Assembly (NCBI GenBank): GCA_021286935.1
Contig: JAJTBI010000014.1
Location: forward strand, 1 to 48,197
From: Geobacteraceae bacterium
Lineage (GTDB): Bacteria; Desulfobacterota; Desulfuromonadia; Geobacterales; Pseudopelobacteraceae
DNA: 48,197 nucleotides
Direction of reading: 5' to 3'
Of the stretch, positions 33,687 to 42,502 are shown one piece after another; position 1 is the stretch's first letter, and each line of letters begins with the position of its first letter. A program made the position numbers and the translations under genes. The notes under the pieces are model-generated. The model saw nothing but the letters and a program-made list of their open reading frames with translations. It made no database searches and was not told the origin of the DNA.

Positions 33687-35282
33687 ATGCTTGATGTGAT
33701 ACGCAAAAAGAAGGATTCGGTCGTTATCAAGGCCGTCTTCATCATCATTGTACTGTCGTTCATCGGCACCATTTTCCTGGTCTGGGGTAAAGGTGACGAG
33801 GGAATGGGGAGAAAGGCCAGCTACGCAGCCAAGGTTGACCGTACGGTCATTTCATTTGAAACCTTTCAGAACGCCTACCAGAACATGGCTGAAACCTATC
33901 GCCAGCTCTTTGGCGGCAATTTCACTCCTGAGCTTGAAAAACAGCTTAATCTCCGCCAGCAGGTCATCGACCGCCTGATTGACAGCACCCTGATCATGAA
34001 GGCTGCCAAAAGTCAGGGCGTGTCGGTCAGCAAGGAAGAAATCTCCGCTGCCATAGCAGCCATGCCTGCCTTTCAGCAGAATGGCAGCTTTGATTTCGGC
34101 CTCTACCAGCAGATGCTGAAGGTAAACCGGATTACCCCGGAAGCATTTGAAGAATCCAAAAAGCGTGAGCTGCTGATTGACAAGACCCGTAAGACCGTGA
34201 TGGACAAGGTGACCATCAGTGACGACGAGGCGTTGAAGCAGTTCCACAAGGAGCAGGACAAGCTGGAACTGTCCTATGCCTCCTTTGCAGCAGCAGATCT
34301 GGCTGGCGAGGTAAAGCTGACTGACGCAGAACTGCAGGACTACCTGACCAAAAACGCTGAAAAATTCAAGACCCCTGAGAAAATCGCACTGTCCTGGTTC
34401 AAGCTCGAGCATACCACCCAGCCTGCGGGAGCTGCGCCAACGACTGAAGAGCTTGACGCCTTCTACCGTAAAAACCTTGACCGGTATATGGACAAGGACA
34501 ATGCTCCGTTACCCTATGAACAGGTCAAAGAGCGGGTCAAGGCTGACGCTGTCCGCCAGAAAGCTTCCAAAGCGCTGTATGAAAAAGCTGCCGACACCCT
34601 GTTCCAGAACATTAAATCCGCTGATCTGGCCCTGGTGGCCGGCAAGCTGGGCGCCAAACCCCAGGACACCCCGCTTTTCACTGCAGCCGCTGCTCCAGCA
34701 GCCCTGGCTGGTGAAGCAGCCCTGATCAAGAAGGCCTTTGAACTGAAGCAGGGCGAGCTGGGCGGTCCGATTGAAACTGCCAAAGGGATCTACATCTTCA
34801 AGATCAAGGAAAAGAAGGCTGCTGAGCTGCCCCCATTGGCCCAGGTGCGTGCCACGGTTGAACAGCAGGTACGCGCCCTGAAGGCGGCAGATCTGGCCAA
34901 GCAAAAGGCGGTTGAGGCACAAAAGACACTGGCTGCAGGCGGCGCTGGCCTTAAACTGCAAGCAACCCCTGCCTTTGGCTATAATGCCAAAGGCGACCTG
35001 CCCGGTATCGGCAGTTCAAAACCGCTGATGGAAAAGGCCTTTGATCTGACCAGCGCCAACGCAACAGTATCTGAACCGATGCTGGTGGGTAACCGCTGGT
35101 ACGCAGTACGGCTGAAGCAGCGCAACGCAGCCCCCCAGACCGACTTTACCCCTCACAAAGAGGAGATCAAAAAGCGGCTGTTGCCTGCCAAGCAGGAAGA
35201 GGCCCTGCGTAGCTGGCTAAAGGAACTGCGCAGCAAGGCCAAAATTGTCATTAACCCGGCATTAATCGCCGCAAACCAGTAA
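33687..35282 (+). CDS. ppiD: Periplasmic chaperone/PPIase PpiD (SurA_N type)
   Basis: 531 residues from ATG 33687 (AAGGAG nine bases upstream). One N-terminal membrane anchor (VIKAVFIIIVLSFIGTIFLVWG, 13-34) leaves the rest in the periplasm. A SurA_N-like chaperone domain spans about 40-250 (TVISFETFQNAYQNM, QQVIDRLIDSTLIMKAA, DFGLYQQMLKVNRITPEAFE). Parvulin-like sequence follows but is weak: the usual HILV and GGDLG blocks are replaced by KLELSYASF and GELGGPIETAKGIYIFKI. So this PpiD may be mainly a chaperone with little isomerase activity. It assists folding of exported proteins at the Sec translocon in E. coli. It precedes purC by 24 bp; cotranscription is likely. Confidence 0.88.
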   Translation: MLDVIRKKKDSVVIKAVFIIIVLSFIGTIFLVWGKGDEGMGRKASYAAKVDRTVISFETFQNAYQNMAETYRQLFGGNFTPELEKQLNLRQQVIDRLIDSTLIMKAAKSQGVSVSKEEISAAIAAMPAFQQNGSFDFGLYQQMLKVNRITPEAFEESKKRELLIDKTRKTVMDKVTISDDEALKQFHKEQDKLELSYASFAAADLAGEVKLTDAELQDYLTKNAEKFKTPEKIALSWFKLEHTTQPAGAAPTTEELDAFYRKNLDRYMDKDNAPLPYEQVKERVKADAVRQKASKALYEKAADTLFQNIKSADLALVAGKLGAKPQDTPLFTAAAAPAALAGEAALIKKAFELKQGELGGPIETAKGIYIFKIKEKKAAELPPLAQVRATVEQQVRALKAADLAKQKAVEAQKTLAAGGAGLKLQATPAFGYNAKGDLPGIGSSKPLMEKAFDLTSANATVSEPMLVGNRWYAVRLKQRNAAPQTDFTPHKEEIKKRLLPAKQEEALRSWLKELRSKAKIVINPALIAANQ

Positions 35283-35306
35283 CGTTGAAACCAAAGGAGA
35301 GCTGCT

Positions 35307-36197
35307 ATGTCCCAGCCTGTTAAACAAACCGATTTCCCCGGCCTGAAACTGGTCGCCCGTGGCAAGGTACGGGATATCTACGATCTTGGCGACACCCTGC
35401 TGATGGTCACCTCAGACCGTATTTCAGCCTTTGACGTGATCATGAATGAGCCGATTCCCGACAAAGGGATCGTGCTGACCCAGATTTCAAAGTTCTGGTT
35501 CAGTCAGATGGAGGATATCATCCCCAACCATATCATCTCCACCGATGTGGCTGACTACCCTGCCGAATGCCAACCCTATGCCGATGTCCTGGCCGGGCGC
35601 TCCATGCTGGTCAAGAAGGCAGAGCCACTGGCAGCTGAGTGTATCGTACGGGGCTATGTCTCCGGTTCCGGTTGGAAGGATTACAAGGCCACCGGTTCCA
35701 TCTGCGGCATCAAGCTGCCGGAGGGACTGAAGGAGTCTGACCGTCTGGCAGAACCGATCTTTACCCCCTCCACCAAGGCAGAGCTTGGTACTCACGATGA
35801 AAACATCAGCTTTGAAGAGATGGCAAAGGTCTGCGGCAAAGAACTGGCTGAACAGGCCCGTGAAGCCACCATCAGGATTTACTGCCGTGCCCGTGAGATT
35901 GCCGACCAGAAAGGCATTATCATTGCCGACACCAAGTTTGAATTTGGTGTCTATGAAGGTAAACTGATTATCATCGATGAGTGCCTGACACCGGATTCAA
36001 GCCGTTTCTGGCCCAAAGACCAGTATCAGCCGGGCGGCCCTCAGCCCAGCTTTGACAAACAGTTCCTGCGGGATTATCTGGAGACGCTGGACTGGGGCAA
36101 GACCGCACCGGCACCGCCGCTGCCGGAAGAGATCGTGACTAAAACCGGTGACAAATATAAGGAAGCACTGTTTAAACTGGCCGGAATCAAGCTGTAA
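35307..36197 (+). CDS. purC: SAICAR synthetase
   Basis: 296 residues, of the longer (yeast-like) PurC type rather than the 240-residue E. coli type. It joins aspartate to CAIR with ATP in purine synthesis. Landmarks: [18 protein letters not shown] (ATP binding), [12 protein letters not shown], the [17 protein letters not shown] block, [17 protein letters not shown] and [22 protein letters not shown] before the ATG. Follows ppiD closely and ends at a perfect terminator. Cytoplasmic. Firm. Confidence 0.97.
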   Translation: MSQPVKQTDFPGLKLVARGKVRDIYDLGDTLLMVTSDRISAFDVIMNEPIPDKGIVLTQISKFWFSQMEDIIPNHIISTDVADYPAECQPYADVLAGRSMLVKKAEPLAAECIVRGYVSGSGWKDYKATGSICGIKLPEGLKESDRLAEPIFTPSTKAELGTHDENISFEEMAKVCGKELAEQAREATIRIYCRAREIADQKGIIIADTKFEFGVYEGKLIIIDECLTPDSSRFWPKDQYQPGGPQPSFDKQFLRDYLETLDWGKTAPAPPLPEEIVTKTGDKYKEALFKLAGIKL

Positions 36198-36219
36198 CCA
36201 TCTATTTTCACGAACGTCA

Positions 36220-36250
36220 TACCGCCGGCACATTCCGGCGGTATTTTTTT
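36220..36250 (+). terminator. Rho-independent terminator of purC
   Basis: Nine-bp perfect stem TACCGCCGG/CCGGCGGTA (36220-36228 with 36235-36243), 6-base loop, then seven T. Textbook form. Confidence 0.92.
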
Positions 36251-36321
36251 GCCGAAAATTTGACCAGCTCCCCAAAGTGTGTATACTACTCCCTAAGAAC
36301 ATGCGGGAAAGGAGACGGACC

Positions 36322-36501
36322 ATGAAATTGGATGACGTCAAAAAGATTGCTGCAGAACTGGGAATTAAGGCGGGTAAACTGCGTAAGGCAGACCTGATTC
36401 AGCAGATACAGCAGGCAGAAGGTAATGACCCGTGCTATGCCACCGGCAAGGCAGCTGTCTGCGGCCAGGATCAGTGCCTCTGGCGGGAAGACTGCAACTG
36501 A
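36322..36501 (+). CDS. Mini protein: SAP/Rho-N-like helix pair plus cysteine tail
   Basis: 59 residues. AAAGGAG eight bases before the ATG, so the start is well supported and the longer open frame upstream is not coding. Residues 2-35 (KLDDVKKIAAELGIKAGKL, RKADLIQQIQQAEG) match the SAP/Rho N-terminal helix-extension-helix that binds nucleic acid. Residues 39-58 hold four cysteines with C-x8-C-x4-C-x5-C spacing (CYATGKAAVCGQDQCLWREDC region), suggesting a metal-binding knuckle. Such small SAP proteins are found in Geobacter-type genomes; function unknown. It is monocistronic, between the purC terminator and a short hairpin. Confidence 0.8.
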   Translation: MKLDDVKKIAAELGIKAGKLRKADLIQQIQQAEGNDPCYATGKAAVCGQDQCLWREDCN

Positions 36502-36531
36502 TTTTTCTTCGCTTCACCCTACACAGACAAT

Positions 36532-36559
36532 CGCCCTGTCAGCATAGGCCAACAGGGCG
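36532..36559 (+). terminator. Probable terminator of the mini SAP gene
   Basis: Eight-bp stem CGCCCTGT/ACAGGGCG (36532-36539 with 36552-36559) with a 12-base loop, then TACTCTTTT. The T-run is interrupted, so the call is moderate. Confidence 0.5.
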
Positions 36560-36598
36560 TACTCTTTTGTGCATACGCGGATAGCTCCTGCTATACCG

Positions 36599-37012
36599 CT
36601 ATACGTTTCCCTGCCCCTTCAGGTGCTTACCTACCGCTTTATCCCTGACTGAGATATGCCGCAGCAGCCAATCCAGCAACAGTTTATTGGTATCCAAGAC
36701 ATGATCAATCTGCACACTTCCATCGGTACGCATCCGTTCTTTCAGCTCGGCAATCCGGGCAATAAACCCGACATGCTCCGCATGATGCGCCTCATAGTCA
36801 GGAAAGCCGCTCTTTTTCTGCAGCACCTCTTCATCACCAAAGTGGCTGATCACATACTCATCCAGAAACGACAGCAGGTGTAGCACCTCCTCACGCCCCT
36901 TGCCTTCCTTGCAGGAATTGAGCAACAGATCAAAACGGGCCAGCAACTCTTTATGCTGGCTGTCAATCTGGTCAACACCTATGGCTAGGTCTTCTCTCCA
37001 GCTAATTCCCAT
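36599..37012 (-). CDS. Bacteriohemerythrin
   Basis: 137 residues, the standard single-domain length. The di-iron ligands fall in their places: His20 (DSQHKEL), His57 and Glu61 (ISHFGDEE), His76 or His77 and His80 (EAHHAEH), His119 and Asp124 (RHISVRD). It binds oxygen reversibly and in anaerobes or microaerophiles serves oxygen scavenging, delivery or sensing. GGGAGG six bases before ATG 37012 decides the start; the frame reaches 37054 inside lonB. It begins one base after the end of the Lon-like gene and is likely cotranscribed with it. Confidence 0.93.
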   Translation of the reverse strand: MGISWREDLAIGVDQIDSQHKELLARFDLLLNSCKEGKGREEVLHLLSFLDEYVISHFGDEEVLQKKSGFPDYEAHHAEHVGFIARIAELKERMRTDGSVQIDHVLDTNKLLLDWLLRHISVRDKAVGKHLKGQGNV

Positions 37013-37013
37013 C

Positions 37014-39491
37014 CTATGCCTCCCTGTCTGTTTCAGCAGACTTTTTCTTCCCAACAGTTACGGCCTTCTTCTTACGGCCTGCAACCTTCTTTTTATCCTC
37101 ATCTTCATCGTGCATCCGGGTATGCATCTTCTTCAGGGTTTGTGCCACCAGATAAAAGACCGTACCTTTGGGGAAGCTGCCGTTCTTAGCGGCGGTTCCA
37201 GCCTGCACACCGGTCAGGATCTCAATCCCCTGCTCAATGGTCTCAATGCTCCAGAGATGGAATGTACCGGCGGCAATCGCCTCCACCACCTCTTCCTTCA
37301 ACATCAGGTGACGCTCATTGGTCTTGGGGATCATAACCCCCTGTTCACCGGTCAGCCCTTTGGCCTTGCAGACCGCATAGAATCCTTCAATCTTGTGGTT
37401 CACACCGCCGATTGGCTGGATCTGCCCCCGCTGGTTGACGCTCCCGGTTACCGCAATCCCCTGCTTGATCGGCAGACCGGACAGGGCCGAAAGCAGGGCG
37501 TACAGCTCAGTGGACGAGGCGCTATCACCCTCAACACCGTCATAGTTTTGCTCAAAACAGATTGAGGCGGACAATGACAGGGGATGATTGCGGGCAAACA
37601 GCCCCCCCAGATAACCGGTCAGAATCAAGACTCCTTTGTCATGAATCGGGCCGGAGAGCTTGACCTCCCGCTCAACATTCACCATACCGGCCTGCCCCAG
37701 CCAGACCCGGGCCGTAATCCGGGAAGGCCGCCCAAAGACATGGTCACCCAGGGAGATGACCGACAGGCCGTTGATCTGCCCCACCACGGCGCCATCGGTA
37801 TCCACCATGATGGTGCCGTCATCAAACAGTTCCTGCATCCGTTCTTCAATCCGGTTGACCCGGTAGAGCTGTTCTTCAGCTGCCCGGCGGACATCGCTGC
37901 AGGTAATCACCTCATGACCGTCACGCTCGGCCCAGAAACTGGCCTCACGGACAAAGTCAGCGATCTCCATGAACCGTGAGGAGAGCTTCTGCTGATCATC
38001 CACCATCCGGGCGGTATACTCCAGCAGACAGGCCACGCCGGCCCGGTCAAAGTGCAGCAGCTTCTTGTCACGGCAGAGGGTGGCCACAAACAGGGCATAT
38101 TCCTGCATGACCACCGGGGTGCGGGATACCGAGCTGTCAAACTCCGCCTTGACCTTGAAGAATTTACGGTAGTCCGGGTCCTGATAGTAGAGCAGATAGT
38201 AAATCCAGGGGGTGCCCACCAGCACTATCTTGGCTGAAAGCGGCACCGGTTCAGGCTTGAGCGACACCATGGTCATGAAGCGGTACTGCTCCAGCACATC
38301 CTCAATCCTGATCTCTGCGGTACGGATACAACGTTTAAGGGAATCCCAGACAAAGGGGTTGATCAGCACCTCGCGGGCATCAATCACCAGATAGCCGCCA
38401 TTGGCGCGGTGCAGCGCACCGGCCTTGATCATGGTAAAGTCGGTCACCGCCACACCACCGTACTGCATGACATGCTCAATCCTGCCAAACAGGTTGTTGT
38501 AGGTGGGATTGGACTCAAAGACAATCGGAGCACCCTCCGTCTCCTTGTTATCCACCAGCAGATTGACCTCATAGCGTTCAAAGCTGGGTTCCTGACGGGC
38601 AATCTTCAGGCCGGGAATTTGGGGCTGGGTTGGCTGCGGCTTGAAATCCTCAAGGTTTTTGAGGATATCTTCCTGCACAGTCTCAAGATATTCCAGCACC
38701 TTCTCCAGACCGACGTACTTCTCCCGCAACGGGTCCAAGCGGTGCCCCAGACAGGAAAGCCCCAGCTCACGGTCTGCCTGAGCCAGGGCATCCTTGGTGG
38801 CCTTCTCATTATCACGAACCTGACGCAGGACGTCATTCAGACGTTCGGTCAGCAGTTTCCCCTGTTCCTCAAGCTTGGCCCGCTCCTCTTCAGACAGGGC
38901 ATCGTACTCTTCCTGGGTAAAGTTATGATCATCCTTCTGGGGTACGATCACCAACCCGGAAACGGTCCGCTGTAACACAAAACCATGCTTTTCCGACTCG
39001 GTCTCAAGGGTGTCGAACAGTTCATTACTCTGGGTCTGATACTGCTCCAGCACCTCGGTCCGGCGAGACTCGTACTCCTTGCTCTCCAGGGCCTTGGGAA
39101 TATCCTTCTTAAACGCCTCCACCAGCTCTTTCATATCAGCGGTCAGCTCACTACCCCGACCAGCTGGAAGCGATAACGAGATCGGATTATCAGCATCCTT
39201 GAAGTTATAGACATAGACCCAGTCGTCAGGGGTCGGCTCATCCTTGGCCCGCTGACGCAGCAGGTTACGAATGGTTGAGGTACGCCCGGTACCGGTCTGG
39301 CCGGAGATATAGAGGTTAAAGCCGGTCTCCCGGACCCCCAGACCAAATTCAATGGAACGCAGGGCTCGCTCCTGACCAACGGCGTCCACCAGATCCGGCA
39401 GATCCGCAGTGGTGGCAAAGTCAAACTGTTCCGGATCACAGGTCCAGCGCAGTTTCTCTACTGGTAGTTGACACGATGTACGAACGGGCAT
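37014..39491 (-). CDS. Lon-like ATP-dependent protease (S16, AAA_32 type)
   Basis: 825 residues with the LonB/YcbZ-like layout. An N-terminal AAA module holds Walker A ISGQTGTGRTS near residue 62-72, where arginine stands in place of the usual lysine. A long coiled-coil insertion covers about residues 110-290 (SEEERAKLEEQGKLLTERL). Then comes ATPase sequence (ANGGYLVIDAREVLINP as the Walker B region), and a C-terminal Lon protease domain with catalytic Ser657 in EGDSASS and Lys700 in GGVNHKIEGFY. The tail is lysine-rich (GRKKKAVTVGKKK). It degrades damaged or regulatory proteins in the cytoplasm by family knowledge. AAGGAGG precedes the ATG closely. Upstream of hemerythrin with a 1-base gap. 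Confidence 0.92.
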   Translation of the reverse strand: MPVRTSCQLPVEKLRWTCDPEQFDFATTADLPDLVDAVGQERALRSIEFGLGVRETGFNLYISGQTGTGRTSTIRNLLRQRAKDEPTPDDWVYVYNFKDADNPISLSLPAGRGSELTADMKELVEAFKKDIPKALESKEYESRRTEVLEQYQTQSNELFDTLETESEKHGFVLQRTVSGLVIVPQKDDHNFTQEEYDALSEEERAKLEEQGKLLTERLNDVLRQVRDNEKATKDALAQADRELGLSCLGHRLDPLREKYVGLEKVLEYLETVQEDILKNLEDFKPQPTQPQIPGLKIARQEPSFERYEVNLLVDNKETEGAPIVFESNPTYNNLFGRIEHVMQYGGVAVTDFTMIKAGALHRANGGYLVIDAREVLINPFVWDSLKRCIRTAEIRIEDVLEQYRFMTMVSLKPEPVPLSAKIVLVGTPWIYYLLYYQDPDYRKFFKVKAEFDSSVSRTPVVMQEYALFVATLCRDKKLLHFDRAGVACLLEYTARMVDDQQKLSSRFMEIADFVREASFWAERDGHEVITCSDVRRAAEEQLYRVNRIEERMQELFDDGTIMVDTDGAVVGQINGLSVISLGDHVFGRPSRITARVWLGQAGMVNVEREVKLSGPIHDKGVLILTGYLGGLFARNHPLSLSASICFEQNYDGVEGDSASSTELYALLSALSGLPIKQGIAVTGSVNQRGQIQPIGGVNHKIEGFYAVCKAKGLTGEQGVMIPKTNERHLMLKEEVVEAIAAGTFHLWSIETIEQGIEILTGVQAGTAAKNGSFPKGTVFYLVAQTLKKMHTRMHDEDEDKKKVAGRKKKAVTVGKKKSAETDREA

Positions 39492-39536
39492 TGCCCCTCC
39501 TTCTTACTATGCAGACAGAACAACAACAGGTTATTG

Positions 39537-39623
39537 AAAAAACGTCATGAGGAAGCACGGCTACCAGGTGCACGGCGCGCAGCGATGTAGACGGGCTCCG
39601 CATTATTTTTTAGCAGCCTGCTA
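39537..39623. repeat. Dispersed repeat element, copy B
   Basis: TGAAAAAACGTCATGAGGAAG followed by GTGCACGGCGCGCAGCGA and GGGCTCCGCA, the same blocks in the same order and orientation as at 20493-20605 but with a shorter interior. On the minus strand it ends with TTTTTTCA. It lies between the Lon-like gene and the GGDEF gene and overlaps the stop codon of the latter. Confidence 0.6.
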
Positions 39624-40853
39624 ACGTTGCCCTGCCAGACAGACCTGATTACGGCCACCATTTTTTGCACGATACAAGGCGGTATCCGACGCCTTGATCA
39701 CCTCTTCGGCAGTGGCGTAACGACCACCTGACTCAGCCACACCGATGCTGACCGTTACCGAGACATCCCTGCCACCATACTGTTTGGTGCGACTTACCTG
39801 CCCCTTGGTATCATCCTTGGGGCGTTCATCGGAACGCAGCGCCATCTTGTACTCTTCAATCGCCTTGCGCAGTTTTTCTAGGTGCGGTGCGGCATCCTTT
39901 GCTGTTTTACCGGGGAAGATAACCGTAAATTCCTCACCGCCGTACCTGAAAGGCCGTCCGCCACCAGAGACCGTCATCAGTCGGCTTGCAACCACCTTCA
40001 GCACCTGATCCCCCACGTCATGCCCGTAGGTATCGTTAAAACGCTTGAAGTGATCGACATCCACCATGGCTATGGCGTAGCGACTTCCCAGGCCACGCAG
40101 CAGCTCATTCAGCGCCCGACGTGACGGCAGGCCGGTCATATCGTCGCGGAAGGCCATATTATGGGAATCCTGAATAATGGCCAGAATAAAGATCAGACCA
40201 ATGGCACTGTTAAACACCGGAGCAATATAGGGGGTATCAGGCTTTGCCAGCAAGAGACCAAAGGCGATCGCCGTTCCAAAAAAGGCACCATCAAGTGGAG
40301 ATTGACGCTGCCAGGTACGCCTGGCAATTATTCCCAGCGCCAGCAGTAACAACAACAGGCTGATCTGAGGGAGATGATGCACCTCAAACAGCCGGGACTG
40401 AACAATCGGTCGGGTCAGCACTGCCCACAGGGTCTGGCTGCTCTGCTGGAGGGTAATCCAGAATATCAGCAGCTGGAACAGCACAAAGGCCATCCGCATC
40501 CTTCCGGCACTGCCGATAATCCCCTTTTCGCTCATCAGGGAAATGATCAGCAGATTAAACGGCAGCAGCACAGCAAAGGCATGATGAACCAGAACAGATT
40601 CGGGGGTTTCCAGGCCGGGAGAACCATAGCGTGATGCACAGTAGTAGGCGGATGTGGATAACAGCAGCACCAGACAGGTGCGGCCCCGCTTGAAGTGATA
40701 GGCAGAGGCCACCGCCACCATGGCCAACAGATAGGGAGCCATGACCAGCAGCTCCTGATGGGTGGTTGAGAGCGTCGGGGCTCTGAGAAGAAACCACCAG
40801 GAGACCAGCAGGACCGTTAGAGGAAGAAATAATGCTGAGAGATTACGGACCAT
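39621..40853 (-). CDS. Membrane diguanylate cyclase (GGDEF)
   Basis: 410 residues. The N-terminal half has about seven or eight hydrophobic helices (LFLPLTVLLVSWWFLL, MVAVASAYHF, FAVLLPFNLLIISLM, LLLLLALGIIARR, IGLIFILAII) and no recognised ligand domain. The C-terminal GGDEF domain begins DDMTGLPSRRALNELL, with metal and base residues in MVDVDHFKRFNDTYGHDVGD and the active loop FRYGGEEF, so c-di-GMP synthesis is expected. No RxxD inhibitory site precedes GGEEF (SGGG stands there), so product feedback is probably absent. Third gene of ubiE-HD-GGDEF, 20 bp after the HD gene. Confidence 0.92.
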   Translation of the reverse strand: MVRNLSALFLPLTVLLVSWWFLLRAPTLSTTHQELLVMAPYLLAMVAVASAYHFKRGRTCLVLLLSTSAYYCASRYGSPGLETPESVLVHHAFAVLLPFNLLIISLMSEKGIIGSAGRMRMAFVLFQLLIFWITLQQSSQTLWAVLTRPIVQSRLFEVHHLPQISLLLLLLALGIIARRTWQRQSPLDGAFFGTAIAFGLLLAKPDTPYIAPVFNSAIGLIFILAIIQDSHNMAFRDDMTGLPSRRALNELLRGLGSRYAIAMVDVDHFKRFNDTYGHDVGDQVLKVVASRLMTVSGGGRPFRYGGEEFTVIFPGKTAKDAAPHLEKLRKAIEEYKMALRSDERPKDDTKGQVSRTKQYGGRDVSVTVSIGVAESGGRYATAEEVIKASDTALYRAKNGGRNQVCLAGQR

Positions 40854-40873
40854 AGGAAACAGACCTTATTCAG

Positions 40874-41662
40874 TTACGCCTGACCGGAACTGGCCGTCAG
40901 CGATGCCAGGGCACGTCCAACCGCCTGCTGTATCTGCGGCGTGTCCGGCAGGGTTGCAGCCAGCTTCGGCAGATACCCCCGTTCAAGCAGCAGCCGCCTG
41001 GTGGTGGCCCAGTTAAGATCATAGACCCAGGAGATCTGAAGCAGTTTAAAGTCGTTCAATACCCTGGCCTGCTCCAACTTGACAATCCTGCCCTCTGACA
41101 GAGCGGCAAGGCAGGCCGGGGTGACCTCCGGCAGATCAGGGAACCCCAGCCCCACTGCCGAGGCGCGTTCCTCTTCAGGCAGTTGGTAATATTCCAGAAA
41201 GACCCGCCAGATATCAAGCTTATCAGTATCACGGATCAGACGAATGAACCGGTCGGTAGGGGAACTGATCTGTTCCGGCAGCTCCAGCAGGTTGTGGAAG
41301 CGGACCGCTTCTTCAATCAACAGGCGTTCTTCAGCAGACAGATGGTCCAGCAGGGCTTCACTGCGAATCACCTCAACGGAGAGGCGGGCATGGTTGTCAG
41401 ACTCACTGTCACGAAAGGTACGCCAACGCCGGTACTGGGGAAAACGTCCGACATCGTGCAACAGGGCAACTGCTGTTGCCAGCAGCGTGTCAGCCTCATC
41501 CAGCCCTTCACCGGCAGCCAATGCTTCCATGCAGGCTACCACCTGCAAGGTATGTTGCTGCTTGAGGTGAATATTGCGCAGACCTTCCGGGTCAAGATCT
41601 TCAAAGGTAGCCACATAGCGATTGAACCACTGCTGTAGCTGGTGAAGATCAGCAGGCTGCAT
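40874..41662 (-). CDS. HD-domain phosphohydrolase
   Basis: 262 residues from ATG 41662, which overlaps the ubiE stop codon (TAATG). HD metal ligands: NIHLKQQHTLQV (His), ALLHDVGRFPQYRRW (the HD pair), DNHARLSVEVI and a later RDTDKLDIWRVFLEYY (Asp). The family hydrolyses phosphate esters, often of nucleotides. Substrate unknown; the sequence is not an HD-GYP c-di-GMP phosphodiesterase (no GYP motif). Being between ubiE and a GGDEF gene gives a weak hint of nucleotide or second-messenger metabolism. Confidence 0.88.
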   Translation of the reverse strand: MQPADLHQLQQWFNRYVATFEDLDPEGLRNIHLKQQHTLQVVACMEALAAGEGLDEADTLLATAVALLHDVGRFPQYRRWRTFRDSESDNHARLSVEVIRSEALLDHLSAEERLLIEEAVRFHNLLELPEQISSPTDRFIRLIRDTDKLDIWRVFLEYYQLPEEERASAVGLGFPDLPEVTPACLAALSEGRIVKLEQARVLNDFKLLQISWVYDLNWATTRRLLLERGYLPKLAATLPDTPQIQQAVGRALASLTASSGQA

Positions 41663-42372
41663 TACTCTTTGCTCCCGGTATAGATGGATGCAATCCCGAA
41701 GGTAAGCGGCTGACAACGCACCGATTTAAATCCGATATCAGTCATGGTGGCGCAGAACTCCTCGCTGGAGGGGAATTCCATAACCGAGTCCGGCAGATAC
41801 TTGTAGGCGTTGTAACTTGAGAACAGTCCTCCGATAAAGGGAAGAATCCGCTTGAAATAAAAATGATATCCCCATCTGAACAGAGCGGAACGGGGGGTTG
41901 AGAACTCAAGGATCACCAAGCGCCCACCGGGTTTGATCACCCGCCAGAGCTCTGCCAGACCAAGACGACGGTCAACCACATTGCGGATACCAAAGGCGAT
42001 GGTAACCGAGTCAAAGGTACCAGCGCCAAACGGCAGATCTTCACAGGGAGCAACCTTGAAATCGATCCGGTCGGCATAGGGGGAGGCCGCAATCTTGGCC
42101 TGCCCCAGGGCAACCATTTCAGGACTAAAATCAGCTCCGGTAATCTTGAGCGATGCCGGGGTCACCCGGGCAATCTCAAGTGCGACATCACCGGTACCGG
42201 TGGCGACATCCAGCACCCTGCCCCCTTCCGGGGCCTTGATCAGCCTGACAGCGGTCCGCCGCCAACGTTTATCAATCCCGAAGCTGAGCAGATGGTTTAG
42301 GAAGTCATAGCGGGGAGCAATGGCGTCGAACATCTGCTGGATCTGCTCCCCTTTTTGCGATAGCCTGAACAT
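41662..42372 (-). CDS. ubiE: Demethylmenaquinone/ubiquinone methyltransferase
   Basis: 236 residues, normal for UbiE/MenG. It adds the C-methyl group that completes menaquinone, the respiratory quinone of this group. Motifs: IAPRYDFLNHLLSFGIDKRWR (N-terminal signature), VLDVATGTGDVALEIAR (SAM motif I), GADFSPEMVALGQAK, FDSVTIAFGIRNVVDR and LVILEFSTP (PROSITE-type UbiE signatures). AAGGG lies upstream of the ATG. First gene of the ubiE-HD-GGDEF group; the region between it and the divergent cdaA carries both promoters. Firm. Confidence 0.95.
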   Translation of the reverse strand: MFRLSQKGEQIQQMFDAIAPRYDFLNHLLSFGIDKRWRRTAVRLIKAPEGGRVLDVATGTGDVALEIARVTPASLKITGADFSPEMVALGQAKIAASPYADRIDFKVAPCEDLPFGAGTFDSVTIAFGIRNVVDRRLGLAELWRVIKPGGRLVILEFSTPRSALFRWGYHFYFKRILPFIGGLFSSYNAYKYLPDSVMEFPSSEEFCATMTDIGFKSVRCQPLTFGIASIYTGSKE

Positions 42373-42502
42373 GGTTTTTTTGTACCCTTCAGCGAATGTT
42401 TGATGATATAAGACAAGATCTTATCATCTAGCATACTTTACCGCTCCATACCAGCAGAAACACCCCGAAACCCCACTGTTGCCGCAGGAGAATCGATCTA
42501 TC

